NCBI GenBank assembly: GCA_020205615.1
Contig: CM035170.1
Coordinates: 121,467,674 to 121,531,673 of the forward strand
Direction: 5' to 3'
Source of the DNA: Panax quinquefolius
Lineage: Eukaryota; Streptophyta; Magnoliopsida; Apiales; Araliaceae
DNA: 64,000 nucleotides
Under the pieces are notes generated by a model, which was given only the letters and a program-made list of their open reading frames with translations, did no database searches and had not been told where the DNA came from. The position numbers were made by a program, and so were the translations under genes. Positions 1-12,138 of this stretch are shown here, piece after piece. The first letter of the stretch is position 1. Each line of letters starts with the position of its first letter.

Positions 1-466
1 CATTCTCACGTAACTCTTCTATGAATTATTATTTCGTCATGCGAATATTGATCCGAAACTTGTTATTTCATTGTATTCTATTAAATTTTTTCCCTGTTGA
101 AGACTAACGATAATTTGTTGTATATTATCTTAGTCATAATATTCTTTATCGAAATGCTAGTTGAGCTCACCCTTTTCCTCCTTTTGTTCCATTCTTCTCG
201 TGAGGCGAGAAATATAGCGAGTGCAGCCGGGGTATGGAATGAAGGATTTAGAAAGGATTGTTTAGTAGTCCCTCACCATTTTGTAAAATAATGTATCAAT
301 AAATGTGATGAGGATTTATTTGAGTATAAATATTGTCTGTAAGATAATATTTGTATTTAAACTCACGCTTTTAATTGTTGTAATAATAAAGATGTAATTG
401 TTTTGTATGCACCATGTATTTGGCACTTCGAATGGGTGTTGTGTATACCTATTTTAGGGCGCGCCA
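1..466 (+). repeat. Copy I 5' LTR, last 466 bases only
   Basis: This stretch matches the last 462 or so bases of the 3' LTR at 7434-7895 almost throughout, with scattered substitutions and one- to three-base indels. It ends in GCGCCA just before the primer site. The rest of the LTR lies left of the window. Confidence 0.9.
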
Positions 467-473
467 CGGTTAA

Positions 474-490
474 TGGTATCAAATCTTAGG
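474..490 (+). other. Primer binding site of copy I
   Basis: TGGTATC followed by a slightly decayed continuation lies 7 bases after the LTR end. This is the usual plant site complementary to the 3' end of initiator methionine tRNA (TGGTATCAGAGC in many plant elements). The same position holds a related sequence in copies II, III, IV, V and VI. Confidence 0.75.
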
Positions 491-779
491 GATATGATCT
501 GCATGAGATCGGGAATAGAACTAGGAGGGGAGAGAGGTAAATCCTTCGCTAGTGTGTCCTACCTAAGCTTATTTGTTAGTTGGTCAAGATATAGGATATT
601 ATGTGATATATCGATTTCCTTAATTAACCCTTGTTTTTTACATAAAGATTTGAGAATGTCGTGAGAATATTAACAAGTGGAGTAAATGAGACCGTGGAGA
701 TGCCTCAGATTTACCAACGAGGAGAACGCAACAGTGGCAATGTTCCTCCCATGAACAACACCATGGAAGCGAGATGATG

Positions 780-1790
780 AACGAGGGATGTTTAGAAGTT
801 TTTGCGTATTCGTGCAAAATCGGGACGAGGGAGACTCGTGTTCAAAATACGAGAGAAATGATAAGAATTCACCAGTTGTCACAACAAGCGATTCAAAGAG
901 TTGGGACCACCAGAATTTAAGGGAAAGCCAGATCCGATCACAAGCGGAAACATGGGTCAAACAAATTACCAAGATATTCGATGTCTTGGGATGCAACGGA
1001 GGAAATGAAGGTTCCATTCGCCACCTTATGTTCCAAGTGGCTAGGCAGACATCGTGGGGAGTGCGTTGCAGCAGACCCATCCACCAAGACTCAAAGATGT
1101 CTTGGGAGACGTTCAGAGACTATTTAATGACAAATACTTCGAAAGTGTTCGTCATATGAAGGAAGTGGAGTTCATCGATTAGAGAAAACAACAATACGAC
1201 GTTGTCTCAAAGACGAGGCAAAGTTTGCAGAGTTATCCGTGTTTCAGACTTCATTTAGTGGAGAATGAGGAACGATGACGCGGATGTTTCTTAGAGGTTT
1301 CAAACCCTAAGATACGCCAAGATCTCATTTCTCATAAACTTTCTTTATTCAGATGTCAGAAATGAGGCTCAATTATTAGAGCGAGATAACGAAAGACGGG
1401 CCAACCGAGGGACCATAACAGGATCGTACTGAGATAGCGCCAACGTAATAATGATAACTCATGAGAAAGAAAACAGATTTGATGTAAATGATAACCACTC
1501 GTGGTAATCATGCAGTCATGAAAACAAGGTAAGCGAAATGAGGAGATTTTAAAAAGAGGAGATTTAACAACGACTATGCTGAAGACGACAAAGGCTTGGA
1601 AGAATCGGGTTCTAAGGGAGGAGAACAACCACCGGTCGTATATGCTACAAATGCGAAAAGAGGGACATATCATCAAACCGCCTAACACACACAGCTTCAA
1701 GGTATGCTATAGTTGTGGAAAGGAAGGACATATCGCCGAGATCAGACGCAGTCATAAACCTAGTTCAATGGGACGGTGACTCAAAAGATC
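780..1790 (+). pseudogene. gag relic (capsid domain and zinc knuckles), copy I
   Basis: Frames in this stretch carry the retrotransposon gag signature: an ETWVKQITKIFDVLG-like helix near 950-1000, then a region equal to LFNDKYF...RHMKEVEF near 1115-1185 that is split by a frame change. Two CCHC-type knuckles follow near 1640-1670 and 1705-1755. The second reads CYSCGKEGH and has lost its last cysteine. Gag packages the element RNA in cytoplasmic particles. Several frameshifts and stops make it non-functional as written. Confidence 0.85.
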
Positions 1791-1889
1791 GTCTCGTAAA
1801 AGTCAAAGTCAACGATTCCGGAAGAAGCGCTTATTGTGATCGGTCATAATGCGAGGAACCCAAACGAGGTGATCACGGTAAATTATTTA

Positions 1890-2230
1890 TAAATTTTCAT
1901 AAGTTTATACCTTTACTTGATACCTGCTACCCATTCATTTATCTCTCCGCATGTGCTCAACGCTTAAACTCGACTCCAGAGAAATTAGATTTCGATCTAT
2001 CTGTGGAAACTCCGCTAGAGAAACTTTCATCACATCCATCGCTTATAAATCTTGTTTGATTCAAGTCAGGCACCATTATTACTCACTCCGCCGACCTTAT
2101 CTCTTTAAAGATACTTGCTTTTGATGTGATTTTAGGAATTGATTGGTTAACTACTCATCATGCCAAAATTGATTGTTTTCGTAAGCGTGTTAGTTTTCAT
2201 ATTCCTAACCAACCTGTTGTATTTAATTCA
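1890..2230 (+). pseudogene. Aspartic protease relic, copy I
   Basis: A decayed active-site block (LLDT at about 1914) is followed by a region equal to LSVETPL and by the conserved protease tail FDVILGIDWLTTHHAKID near 2120-2175. In intact relatives the site reads DTGSTHSFIS, as in copy VI at about 62170. The serine and glycine of the catalytic triplet are altered here. The enzyme would cut the gag-pol polyprotein. Confidence 0.75.
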
Positions 2231-2439
2231 AGCAACTAAACCATTAAAATCAATCATCGCCATATCTAATCATAAAGCTATTCGCTTATTGAAAAACGGA
2301 TGTCAAGCTTTTCTTAGCCCATGTTATGGATTTGAATAAAGACACGTCAAATTTGAATAATATTCTGTTGTTATCGATTTTTCCGACGATTTCTCAAGAA
2401 CTTCTGGCCTACCCCGTAACGTGAAGTCAATTCTTTATT

Positions 2440-3060
2440 GATCTTTGAACCCGGGCATAAAGCCCATTTCTAAAACCCCATATCGAATGGCTCATATTGA
2501 ACTTCAGAGTTAAAGGTCCAACCACAGAATTGTTGGACATTGGTTTCATCTGGCCCCAGTACATCTCCTGGGTGCTCCTCTGCTTTATTCAGAAAGAAGA
2601 AAGACGGAGTATGCGACTTTCAGACGACTATCTGAATCAACCATGTCACCATCAAGAATAGTATCTCTACCTCGTATTAATGACTTGTTCGACCAAACCA
2701 GTAAGGCACAATTCTTTTCAAAAATCGATCTTCGCTCGGATATCATCAACAAGATTAAATCGAGGATATTCCAAAGACCGCCTTCGAAATCCTCAGATGG
2801 GCATTATGAATTTTAGTCGCCTTTTCTGACTAACTAATGCTCCTCGCGCTTTCATGGATATGATGAACCGAGTATTCAAGGAATATTTGGACCGCTTCGT
2901 TGTTGTCTTTTATTGATGACATCCTTATATATTCCAAAAGTCGTGAAGATCATAGCACCATTTGAATTCGGTACTCCAAAGGCTTCATGAAACCAACTAT
3001 ATGCCAAATTGAAGAAATGCGAAGTTCGGCGAGGAAGTAGCCTTTCTTGGGCATGTGGTG
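2440..3060 (+). pseudogene. Reverse transcriptase relic, copy I
   Basis: Recognisable pieces in shifting frames include KPHIEW (palm entry), [16 protein letters not shown] (normally [12 protein letters not shown]), KIDLR, and the stretch around 2885-2945 that normally encodes YLDRFVVVFIDDILIYSKS. The catalytic FIDD core is broken by an inserted base. It is a decayed Ty3/Gypsy RT. Confidence 0.85.
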
Positions 3061-3640
3061 TCAAAACATGGAGTATCTGCTGATCCCGCCAAGATTGAAG
3101 CAATACAAAGTTGGGAGCAACCAAGTCTGGTGGATCAAAGACGTAGCTTTTTGGGCTTAAATGGTTATTATTTGAGATTAGTGGAAGGGTTTTCTCGAAT
3201 CGCTACTCCATTAACTCGCCTAACCTTTAAGGATACAAAATTCGCTTTGAATGAAGAACGCGTAGAAGAGTTTCCAAGAGCTTAAGAGAGACTTATTTCT
3301 AAGACTGTTTCTAACAATACCATCCGGTTCGGATGGATTTATTATCTACGCCGATGCTGCAGTGCAAAGGGTTAGGATGTGTTCTCATGCAACGTGGGAA
3401 AGTCATAGCTCATGCCTCATGAATAACTTAAAGAGTATGAGAGGAATTATCCTACCATGATCTAGAGTTAGAAGCAAGCGCGCGTTGCGCTAAAGATATG
3501 GAGGCACTATCTATACGGGAGAAAGTAGAGATATATTCAGACCATAAAAGCCTTAAATATTTCTTCACTCAAAAGAACTCAACACGCTGCAGCAGACGCT
3601 GGCTCGAGCTATTGAAAGACTACTAATTACCACACTATTC
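3055..3640 (+). pseudogene. RT connection and RNase H relic, copy I
   Basis: A 76-codon open stretch (3055-3285) encodes the conserved link after the RT thumb, with VSADPAKIEAIQSW, RSFLGLNGYY and GFSRIATPLTRLT. It is followed, out of frame, by an RNase H block with SDGFIIYADA near 3325-3355 and pieces of the helix region to about 3640. RNase H would degrade the RNA template during reverse transcription. Confidence 0.85.
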
Positions 3641-3899
3641 AATACCATCCCGGTAAAGTTTAACGTGGTAAATGACGATCGAAAGTAAGATCATACGGAA
3701 CGAAAAGCGATGATGTCAAGTATACGACAGAGCCAACTTTAATAGAAAAAAGTTAAGGTTGCTTTCAAGCCACCGACCCGAATGATGATATATGAAGAAG
3801 AAAGTACAAGAAGGAGCTATTCTAAGTCGAGAATTGATGAAGAAGGAATACTTCGAGTCCACTCTAGACTTTCAGGTTCCTAACGACTCGATTTGAAGT

Positions 3900-5212
3900 A
3901 CAAGATTATGATGGAGGCACAATACACCATTTGCAATCCATCCTCGAAGTACTAAAATGTATCGTGATCTTCGACATACATTTTGGTGGATTAATATGAA
4001 GAGAGATTGCAAAGTTTATCTCGATGTGTTTAACTCGCTAACGCAGTAAAGGCGAGCATCTAGTACCTAAGGGTCCGTCAGAACCACTTGAGATTCCGGA
4101 ATGGAAGTGGGAACACATTACCATGGATTTCGTTACTGGGTCTTCCTACGGTTTTCAAGGCATCAATGCTATTTGGGTTATTGTTGATAGATTAACCAAG
4201 TCCGCTTCATTTCTGCCGATACGGAGACTTATTCACTTGAACGCCTTTGCTGGTATGTGACGTAAATGAGATCGTGAGGTCAGCATGGCATGCCCAGATC
4301 CATAGTTTGGATCGTGACCCAAGATTCACTTCAAGATTTTGGGTTAGCTTTGCAAAAGCTATGGGCACGGATTTGCGATTTAGTTCTAAGATACCATCCC
4401 CAAACTGGACGGACAATCGAGAGGACTATTCAAACTCTTCAAGATTTATTAAGACTCGTGTCCTAGACTTCAAGGGCATTGGGATAAGTATTTACCATGG
4501 TGGAATTCTCCTACAACAAATGTGTTTATCGTGCAAGTATAGGTGTGGCTCCATTCAAGCATTATATGGATTTAAAATGTCGTTCTCCAATACGTTGGGA
4601 TGAGGTGGGTGAAGCAACATTGTTGGGACCCGAAAGTTAAGACGTATATGATCACCGAAAAGATCCAAATGATTCGACAACGATACAAACCAAGACAAGA
4701 TCGACATAAAGAGTTATGCGGATCTTCATCGAAAGGACGTGGAATTTAATGTAGGGGATCATGTATTGTTGCGAAGTTGCTCCATGGAAGTGGAGTTACA
4801 AGATTTTCAAAGAGAGGAAAGCTCAATCCACGATTTATCGGTCCATTTCAAATTCTCGACCGAGTAGGAAATATAGCCTATAGACTTTGCATTACCTCCA
4901 AGTATGTCTCGTGTTCATAATGTATTTCACATATATCCGCATTTCAGAATATGTGAAAGACCCAACCATGTTATCGAAGTTAGAACCGGACGAGATACCA
5001 AGACTTAACGTATGAGGAGGTACCTGTCAAGATCTTGGATAGGGAAGGAGCATGTCCTACGCAAGAAAGGTCATACCACAAGTTAAAGTTTTGTGGAGGA
5101 ATCATGTTATAGAGGAAATGACCCGGGAATTGGAAACGAAACGAAAGCGAGGTATCCTCACCTTTTCGAAACACTGAGTACGCACGCCAATTTCGGAGGA
5201 CTTAAATTTCAT
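3900..5212 (+). pseudogene. Integrase and C-terminal domain relic, copy I
   Basis: From 3900 the frames show an H2C2-type zinc region followed by the integrase core. WKWEHITMDFVTG near 4108-4140 contains the first catalytic Asp, and IWVIVDRLTKSA sits near 4170-4205. The C-terminal part carries FIGPFQILDRVG near 4835-4870 and, close to the end, VKILD near 5020 and an LKFCGGIM-like block normally read as VKVLWRNH. This tail resembles the chromodomain-bearing tail of Del/Tekay-type elements. Many frameshifts are present. Confidence 0.8.
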
Positions 5213-5223
5213 AAGGAGGGAGG
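5213..5223 (+). other. Polypurine tract of copy I
   Basis: AAGGAGGGAGG directly before the TGTAAGACCCC start of the 3' LTR is the expected plus-strand primer. The equivalent on the other strand (CCTCCCTTCTTATG) flanks the 3' LTRs of copies II, III and V. Confidence 0.75.
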
Positions 5224-6439
5224 TTGTAAGACCCCAAATTTTTTTTAAATAAAAGGAATTTCCTTTATTTATTATTTTGAAATAGTAAGGGTTGATTTGA
5301 TTAATGTGGATAGTTAAGGGCTAAATACGCAAATATTTCAAAATAAGCAAGTTGGTTATAAAATATTCATTTTTGCTCTGGGAATATTCGCTTGGTCGTG
5401 GAATATTCAGATCGTTGTAGAATATTCGTGATGATTTCACAAGCAAAATGCATGTGTGGGCCCCATAACTGAAAGCGATTAAATGAAGAAAACGATAAAT
5501 ATAAGTCAGTTAAAATAACTACGTAGTTGTTACAATCATAAGATCATTTGAATACCCGTATGGTTAAAATACGTGAATACGCTGCTGGTCGCACAAGAAG
5601 ACACCCAGATTCGCACAAAGATTGTTGAATTATTGATCCTTACGTAAGAAGGCATTACTCAATAATTTTCACAAGAGTTATCGCTCAATATTTTATTTTA
5701 TTGATTCAATAATTCCGCGTTGATATTTTATATTATTGTCTGCTCAATAATTGTCACGCGCATTATCTCCATTATCGGATCAATAATTCATATTATTTGA
5801 ATAATATTATTAGATAGCATTATTGGCAATGTCTAGAAAGTTCGCCAAGGAGAGGTTTGGTCACCTAATGCGCCGCCAAGGAGAGAAATCCTTATCTGAA
5901 AAGCCCCTCTTCCTGAACTACCGGTCATTATAATTATGATTCTCGTAATATTATTTGTGAATAATTAATTATTGATTCATATGATAAAGAAATATTTATT
6001 TTATGTGGATATAAATGATGGATTTATTTATGTGGTTATAAATGAAGAAATTATTGTTGAGGTGTTTTATCAAGATTTTACTGATTGGAGGTATTAAAAA
6101 ATTAAATCGTGGGTTTTCAGATATATTATGGGGTTATAATTTTTAATCCGACCGCTGATTGTGGTAATTTTTGGGTATGTTATACATACATAAGTTGAGT
6201 ATATGTCCACAAATTTTGAACCGTTAAAAATGCAACTAATGATTTGTTATGAATTTTAAGAGGTGTCTCGATTCGGAAATTAGGGTTATAATTGATTTTG
6301 GTGGAAAATTCTAGAATTGAGTGGGCCCCACTTGTGGTTGGTGAAGAAATGTGCTGAATTTTATTTCAAATGTGGTGGGTGGCAATAAGTAAAGGTAAAG
6401 CCATCAAAGGTGTCAAGTCTGCCTTACGGGCTAACATTT

Positions 6440-6453
6440 TCCTATAAATAGAG
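6440..6453 (+). promoter_or_regulatory. TATA box of copy I LTR
   Basis: CCTATAAATAGAGGG is a consensus plant TATA element about 1.2 kb into the LTR. The same motif occurs at the matching place in the other LTRs, so it probably sets the U3/R boundary about 30 bases downstream. Confidence 0.7.
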
Positions 6454-6717
6454 GGCTAAGTTAGAATTGAAAATCACACCGTAAACAAAGTTTTCTCTTT
6501 CTCTCTATATTGTTGAGTTTATTTTGTGAGTATTTAGATACTTTGAGAGTCATTGCTCAAAGACAAGTTTCATTCAAAGATCACTTCCGACCTTCCTTCC
6601 AAGCAATCGATTCTTCGAGGTAAGGGATGTTATTTTTTTCAAATGATATTAATTCTTCAATATCATTACGTCGAAATATCGTTGGTACTTTTTATCAAAT
6701 TTGAACTTTTTTCATGT

Positions 6718-6920
6718 CGGGGTTACTATTCATGAGTTATTATTCACGAAGTTACTATTCATGAAAGTTACTATTCACGAGTTACTATTCACGCAGTACT
6801 ATTCATTAAGCGTGAAAATATTTTTTGTGGAATTTCTATCTTTTGGTGCTTGAGTTACTATTCACGATACTAAGACTATTCACGATACTCAGACTATTCA
6901 ATGATCATAAAGACTATTCA
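6718..6920 (+). repeat. Array of short GTTACTATTCACGA-type repeats in copy I leader
   Basis: About nine imperfect 14-20 base units built on ACTATTCACGA / ACTATTCATGA follow each other, downstream of the TATA box. The reverse complement is seen in copy V LTRs near 44060-44280 and 51450-51645. Differences between units are mostly CG versus TG, as expected from methylated-C decay. Confidence 0.75.
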
Positions 6921-7129
6921 ATGAAAATGAAAATTTTTCTTTTCGTCTAAAATATCTATTTCGATACTAGCTTGATCAGATCCATGTTTTGATCATTCTT
7001 GAATTTTACACCACTATGATTATTTTGAGGTATTGTTGGACATGGATAAAACAAAGTACGTAATCCTTAATCCTTAATCCTTGTCATTTTGTTTCACCGG
7101 ATTCGCTTTCTTTAAAATATTTTTCATCA

Positions 7130-7370
7130 TCCTCGCCTTAAATGATGATATTATTGAATATCTTTTCGCCCGTAGCAAAGATGAATGATTTCAAGAATAT
7201 CTTTGGGCCAGAGTGCAAAGATGAACAGTGTTTAAATGAATATGACTAATCGATGAATATCTTTATTCAGTAGTGCAAAAGATGAACAGTGTTGAGATGA
7301 AATACGATCGATTGATGAATATCTTTGGCCCAGTAGTCAAAGATGAATATTTGATTTGAGATGAATATTG
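7130..7370 (+). repeat. Roughly 65-bp repeats with GAATATCTTTGGGCC..GTGCAAAGATGAA, copy I LTR
   Basis: Three to four diverged units, each with an ATATCTTTGG...GCAAAGATGAA inverted core that could fold as a hairpin, lie in the second half of the LTR. Matching minus-strand arrays are at about 43632-43830 and 51008-51215 in copy V. Confidence 0.65.
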
Positions 7371-7895
7371 ATTGATGTTATGTGGATAAAATATTGATGA
7401 TGGACCGTTAAATTCATAGATTATAGTAGATTTCATTCTCTACGTAACTCTTCTATGAATTATTATTTCATTATGCTAATATTGATCCTGAAACTTGTTG
7501 TTTTATCAGATTCTATTAAATTTTTCCTCGTTGAAGACTAACGATAATTTGTTGTATATTATCTTAGTCATAATATTCTTTTATCGAAGCTAGTTGAGCT
7601 CACCCTTTTCCTTTTGTTCCATTCTTCTCGTGGAGGCTAGAATATAAATACGAGTACTTTAGCCTGGGTATGGAATGAAGGATTTAGAAAGGATTGTTTA
7701 GTAGTCCTCACCATTTTGTAAAATAATGTATCAATAAATGTGATGAGGATTTATTTGAGTATAAATATTGTCTAGAAGATAATATTTGTATTTAAACTCA
7801 CAGCTTTACTATTGTAATAATAAAGATGTAGTTGTTTCGCACTATGTATTTGGCGACTCGTAATGGGTGTGTGTATACCTATTTTGGGGGCGCCA

Positions 7896-10499
7896 CAAAT
7901 CACTATGAAGAATAATTGAGCATACCGAAAGTGACTTCTCACGTAAAGATCAATAATCAATACCGCAGTGCTACTACGCAACTAATGCCAGACATCAGAT
8001 TTCTTTACCACCCCGTAGTTCAACAAATTTTTTAATCCAGAACACCTCCGCCGATATTTTTATAGAAAGATAATTTTGTCGCTTTTAACTACTTACAATA
8101 CTTCCGTTGTGGAGTTCACTAATGATTGAGCCATTGCGCGTAATATTCCCCACAAAAAGAATATTCCCCACCAAACAAATATTTTATAACAACTTGCTTA
8201 CTTTGCAAAAATTTATAAATATTACCCACAACTATAACATTATATCAAATTTATTCCATAATATTCAAAAATAATATTTATAGAAAATTCATCTTTATTT
8301 ATAAAAGTTCGGGTCTTACAACCTCCCTTCTTATGAAATTTCCTCGAAATTAGGGTACGACACTGTATGTCAAGAGGTAAGGATACCTTGATTTCATTTC
8401 AGATTCTAACTCCCAAGTCATTTCCTCAACATCGTGGTTCCTCCACAAAACTTCGATTTTGAGGTATAACCTCGAGCGTAGAATATGTTCCTTCTTATCC
8501 AAAATTTGAACAGAACCTCTTCATACGCCAAATCTTCCGCTATTTCGTCCTATTTCTAACTCAATAATATGGTTGGGTCTTTCACATATTTACGTAATAT
8601 GGATATGTGAAAACGTTATGAACACGAGACATATTTCGGCAGAAACGAGTCTATAGGCTACGCTTCCTACTCGATCGAGGATTAAAATAGCCATCGATGA
8701 ATCGAGGATTAAGTTTCTCTTTCCAAATCTTGTAACTATTTTCCATGGAGCAACTCTTAACAACACATGATCTCCTATATCGAATTCCACGCCCTTTCGA
8801 TGAAGATCAAGATAACTCTTTTTGTCAATTTTGTGAGGTTTTTATACGTTGTCGGATCGTTTGAATCTTTTCCAGTAGTCATACGTATCAACTCCGTCCC
8901 AACAACGTTGTTTCACCCACCTCATCCCAAAGATATCGAGAGAACGACACTTTCTTCCATACAACGCTCGAATCAGAGCCATGCCAATACTTGCTTGATA
9001 ATCATTGTCAGAGAAAACTCCACCAATGGTAAGAACTTGTCCCAACTCCCCCGAAATCAAGGACACGTAGTCTTAATAGATCTTCAAGAGTTTGAATAGT
9101 CCTCTCCGATCGTCCGTCCGTCTCGAGGATGATATGCCGAGCTAAATCGTAAGTGTGTGCCCATAGCTTTTTGTAAACTAACCCAAAATCGTGAAGTGAA
9201 TCTTGGGTCTCGATCGTAAACTATGGATACCGCATACCATGCAATCTTACAATCTGCTTATGTATACATACCAGCAAGACGCTCAAGTGTATAAGATTTC
9301 TCGACGGTAAGAAATGAGAAGACTTGGTCAATCTATCAACAATGACCCAAATCGCATCAACGCCTGGAGAAACCTTAGGAAGACCAAGAACTAAATCCAT
9401 GGTAATGTGCTCCCACTTCCATTCTCGAATTTCAAGTGGTTGCAATGGACTTTTGGTACTTGATGCTCCGCTTTAACTCGCTGACAAGTTAGACACCTTG
9501 GACATAAACAACGCTTATCTCTCTTCATATTGCTCCACCAAAATGTATGATTTAATATCATGATACATTTTGGTACTCCTGTGATGGATTGCAAATGGTG
9601 TGTTGGCGCCCATCATGATATTATACTTTAAATCGTGGTCGTTAGAAACACAAAGTCCGGAGTTGACTCAAGTATTCCTTCTTCATCGATTCTTGCTTCC
9701 CAAGATAAAGACCTTCTCGACTTTCTTCCTCATATAATGATCGGCCCGTGTCTTTAGCTTGAGCAGCCTTTAACTTTATCGATTAAAGTTTGGATCTTCT
9801 ACTCAGTGATACTCGCTTATCATCACATGCGATCATAATCTTCCCTCGAGTCTTTAACTCTATCTCCATCCTTTGCAAGTCACACAAAATGGGCCTCATG
9901 CGCTGACAATAACGCACTCATAGATTGCATATGATCTTCTACTCAACGAAGAGTCATCGCGAGGCATGCTATAACTTTTCCATGTTGCATGAGAACACAT
10001 CCCAACCCTTTGCCTCAAGCATCATCAGATGACAAATCCTCCGAGCCGATGGTATTGTCGTAGCAGGTGTTGAAATAAGTCTCTCTTGAGTTCTTGAAAC
10101 TCTTCTCATATTCTTCACTCCAACCGAACTCCTCAGATTCTTTTCGAGTCACCGAAGATAATGGAGTAGCGATTCAAGAAAATCCTTCCACGAATTTCCG
10201 ATAATAACCAGCCTAAACCGAGAAAGCTACGCATTTTCATCGATTTAGGTTGTTTCGGGTCACTTTAAATAGCTTCAATCTTTCTTCGGGTCAATGATAT
10301 TCCATGACTTGATACCATCGTGCCCAAGGAATGCTACTTCTTCAAGCTAGAACTCGTGATTTCTTCAACTTGCATAAAGCTTATATTCACGAAGCTTTTG
10401 GAGTGTCAAACCTCAAGTGTCGCTTTCATGATCTTCACGCTTTTTGGAATAAATAAGGATGTCATCAATAAAGACGACATCACAAAGTGATCTAAATAT
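7896..10499 (-). mobile_element. Copy II, left part: 3' LTR remnant plus pol 3' half (family 2)
   Basis: Bases 7896-8320 match the U3 start of a family 2 LTR and end TCTTACA, followed by the polypurine tract complement and the end of pol. The rest of that LTR is absent, cut at the junction with copy I. Pol continues to about 10499 and stops within RT where copy III begins. The remainder of copy II resumes at 20480. Confidence 0.85.
8321..10499 (-). pseudogene. Integrase, RNase H and RT 3' part relic, copy II
   Basis: Read on the minus strand from the right: the RT core FIDDILI block near 10459-10480, RNase H through about 9950-10160, then an H2C2 zinc region near 9480-9560 with CPRCLTCQRVKAEHQ. 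The integrase core at 9221-9445 carries WKWEHITMDLVLGLP and AIWVIVDRLTKSSHFLP. The C-terminal region follows to 8330, including ILDRVGSVAYRL near 8660-8700. The frame changes many times. Confidence 0.85.
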
Positions 10500-11586
10500 A
10501 AAAATTAGGTATACATCACCCATCTTGGGTCGCCACTTACATGGCATGTAATTTAAATACAACTTATTAACATAACTGTGGGTATAATACGATATAAATC
10601 ATCGTGAGTTTAAATACAAATATCGCCTACTAGATATTATACAAACTCAAAAAAAAGTCCTCATTACAATTATTATCACACTATTTCACGTAATTTATGA
10701 GGACTACTAATGCTATCTTCAGACCATCACTGCTTTCCGACTCGTCCCAAATTTATATTATCATTTCCTCAAGAGAATAAAGGAAAGAAAGGGTGAGCTC
10801 AACTAGCCCAAGAAGAAATATTACGACTAAGATAATGCGTAATAAATTATCAATAGTCTTCAATAATGTTAAACCGATAAAACCGATAAATACAATGATA
10901 AACAGCTTTTAATCAGCAATGAATACGCAATCCATTAAAAGAGTCAAGTAGAAAATAAAGTCTACTATCTTTTAGGTTTTAAAAGGTTTTTCATCATCGC
11001 TTATAATGAGACTCAATTTTAATAAATATTCCACATCATCGAATCACCCCGCACTACTACGCCAAGGATATTCTTTAAGATCACCACCACAATTATTCAC
11101 GCACCACGGGCCAAGAATATTTCAGTGTATTCATTAATGGTCATGATCATGCCAACAATCGGCCCATCAATGCACTACTACCATCGAGGATTTTTATCAC
11201 ATCATTTGTAATATTACTACCATGATTACAATCAATAGTCTCGGTCATAATCATACCAAGTCCATCTACGCACTATGTGCCATGTATGACTTTTTAAAAA
11301 ATATAAATACGAGGATGATGACAATGATATAAGAATTCAATAAAACAAGTTCAAGAATTATTTTATCCAGAATTATTAACGCCCAAATTATCAACACGAC
11401 ATCACTTTTTAGAGTAAAATTCAAGAATGATCGTAAGAATATTTTCATGAAAAGATATCGATGAAACGCAAATATCAAGGATATTCTACTAATTTCATGG
11501 AGTATAAGTCAAAGTTTTAACCAACCGGGTATAATAAAGAATGGAATAACAAAAGAAATCACCATGCACGCGATAGATCGCATGCA

Positions 11587-11960
11587 TAAAAGTTATTCCA
11601 ATGTAATAATAAATAATCTAACCAGTCGTGAAATTCACAACCGTATGTGATGTTCCAATGTAATAATAAAGATGGAAACTGCATCCTGTAAAAACACACG
11701 TGATAGATATTCCAATGTAATAATAAAGATTTTAACCAGTCCTGTAAAAACACATGCATGTGATGTTTCCAATGTAATAATAAAGATTTTAACCAGTCCT
11801 GTAAAACACATGCATGTGATGTTCCAATGTAATAATAATAAAGATTTTAACCAGTCCTGTAAAACACATGCATGTGATGTTCCAATGTAATAATAGAAGA
11901 ATGTCACCAAGATATAGGTAAACCACTTATACAAAAGTTATTCCAATGTAATAATAAGCA
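11587..11960 (-). repeat. 55-bp tandem repeats in copy III 3' LTR
   Basis: About seven units, each containing TTCCAATGTAATAATAA and most also AACCAGTCCTGTAAAACACA and the palindrome ACATGCATGT. The array lies on the transcribed side of the TATA box. The same array with different copy numbers occurs in other family 2 LTRs at about 18998-19360, 22602-22920, 35588-36003, 42130-42545 and, on the + strand, 59205-59640. Confidence 0.9.
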
Positions 11961-12138
11961 ATGGAATAACAACAGCTTCTTCTTCATGAATAAGAAAGAA
12001 TAACACCCCTTACATTTTGGTAGAGATTGAATATCGCAAAGAAGCAGTAAGAATAAAATACTCTTCTTCTTTCTCTTATTTCTCTATACTTTTCTCTCTA
12101 TAGCTCGAATGAATTCGTGAAAAATAATGAAGCCCTCA

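Larger units (their letters stand above)
1..7895 (+). mobile_element. Ty3/Gypsy LTR retrotransposon, copy I (family 1), left end outside window
   Basis: The order along the + strand is end of 5' LTR, primer binding site, gag with zinc knuckles, protease, reverse transcriptase, RNase H, integrase, purine-rich tract and 3' LTR, which is the Ty3/Gypsy order. Every coding part is broken by stops and small indels, so it cannot make a polyprotein as written. The 3' LTR ends at 7895 directly against a minus-strand LTR remnant of copy II, so copy I probably landed in, or was joined to, that older LTR. The C-terminal block after integrase resembles that of chromovirus-type elements (Del/Tekay-like); lineage is my inference. 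Confidence 0.9.
5225..7895 (+). repeat. Copy I 3' LTR (family 1), complete, 2671 bp
   Basis: It begins TGTAAGACCCCAAAT and ends GGGGGCGCCA. It contains a TATA box near 6442, which would place U3 at about 5225-6470, followed by a transcribed leader with two arrays of short repeats. Family 1 LTRs also occur as minus-strand copies at 43089-45767 and 50482-53144. Confidence 0.9.

Noticed and set aside
474..490. tRNA gene
   Set aside because: Only the 3'-end complement is present, at the retrotransposon primer position; no cloverleaf could be drawn.
11635..11934. Open frames of about 60-190 codons with repeated YYYIGTSHACV / LLLHWNITCMCF residues (also at 18656-19326, 22570-22959, 35519-35924, 41944-42361 and 59309-59611)
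   Set aside because: They are the 55-bp LTR repeats read through in several frames. They have no start context or conserved domain and change frame between copies, so they are not proteins.
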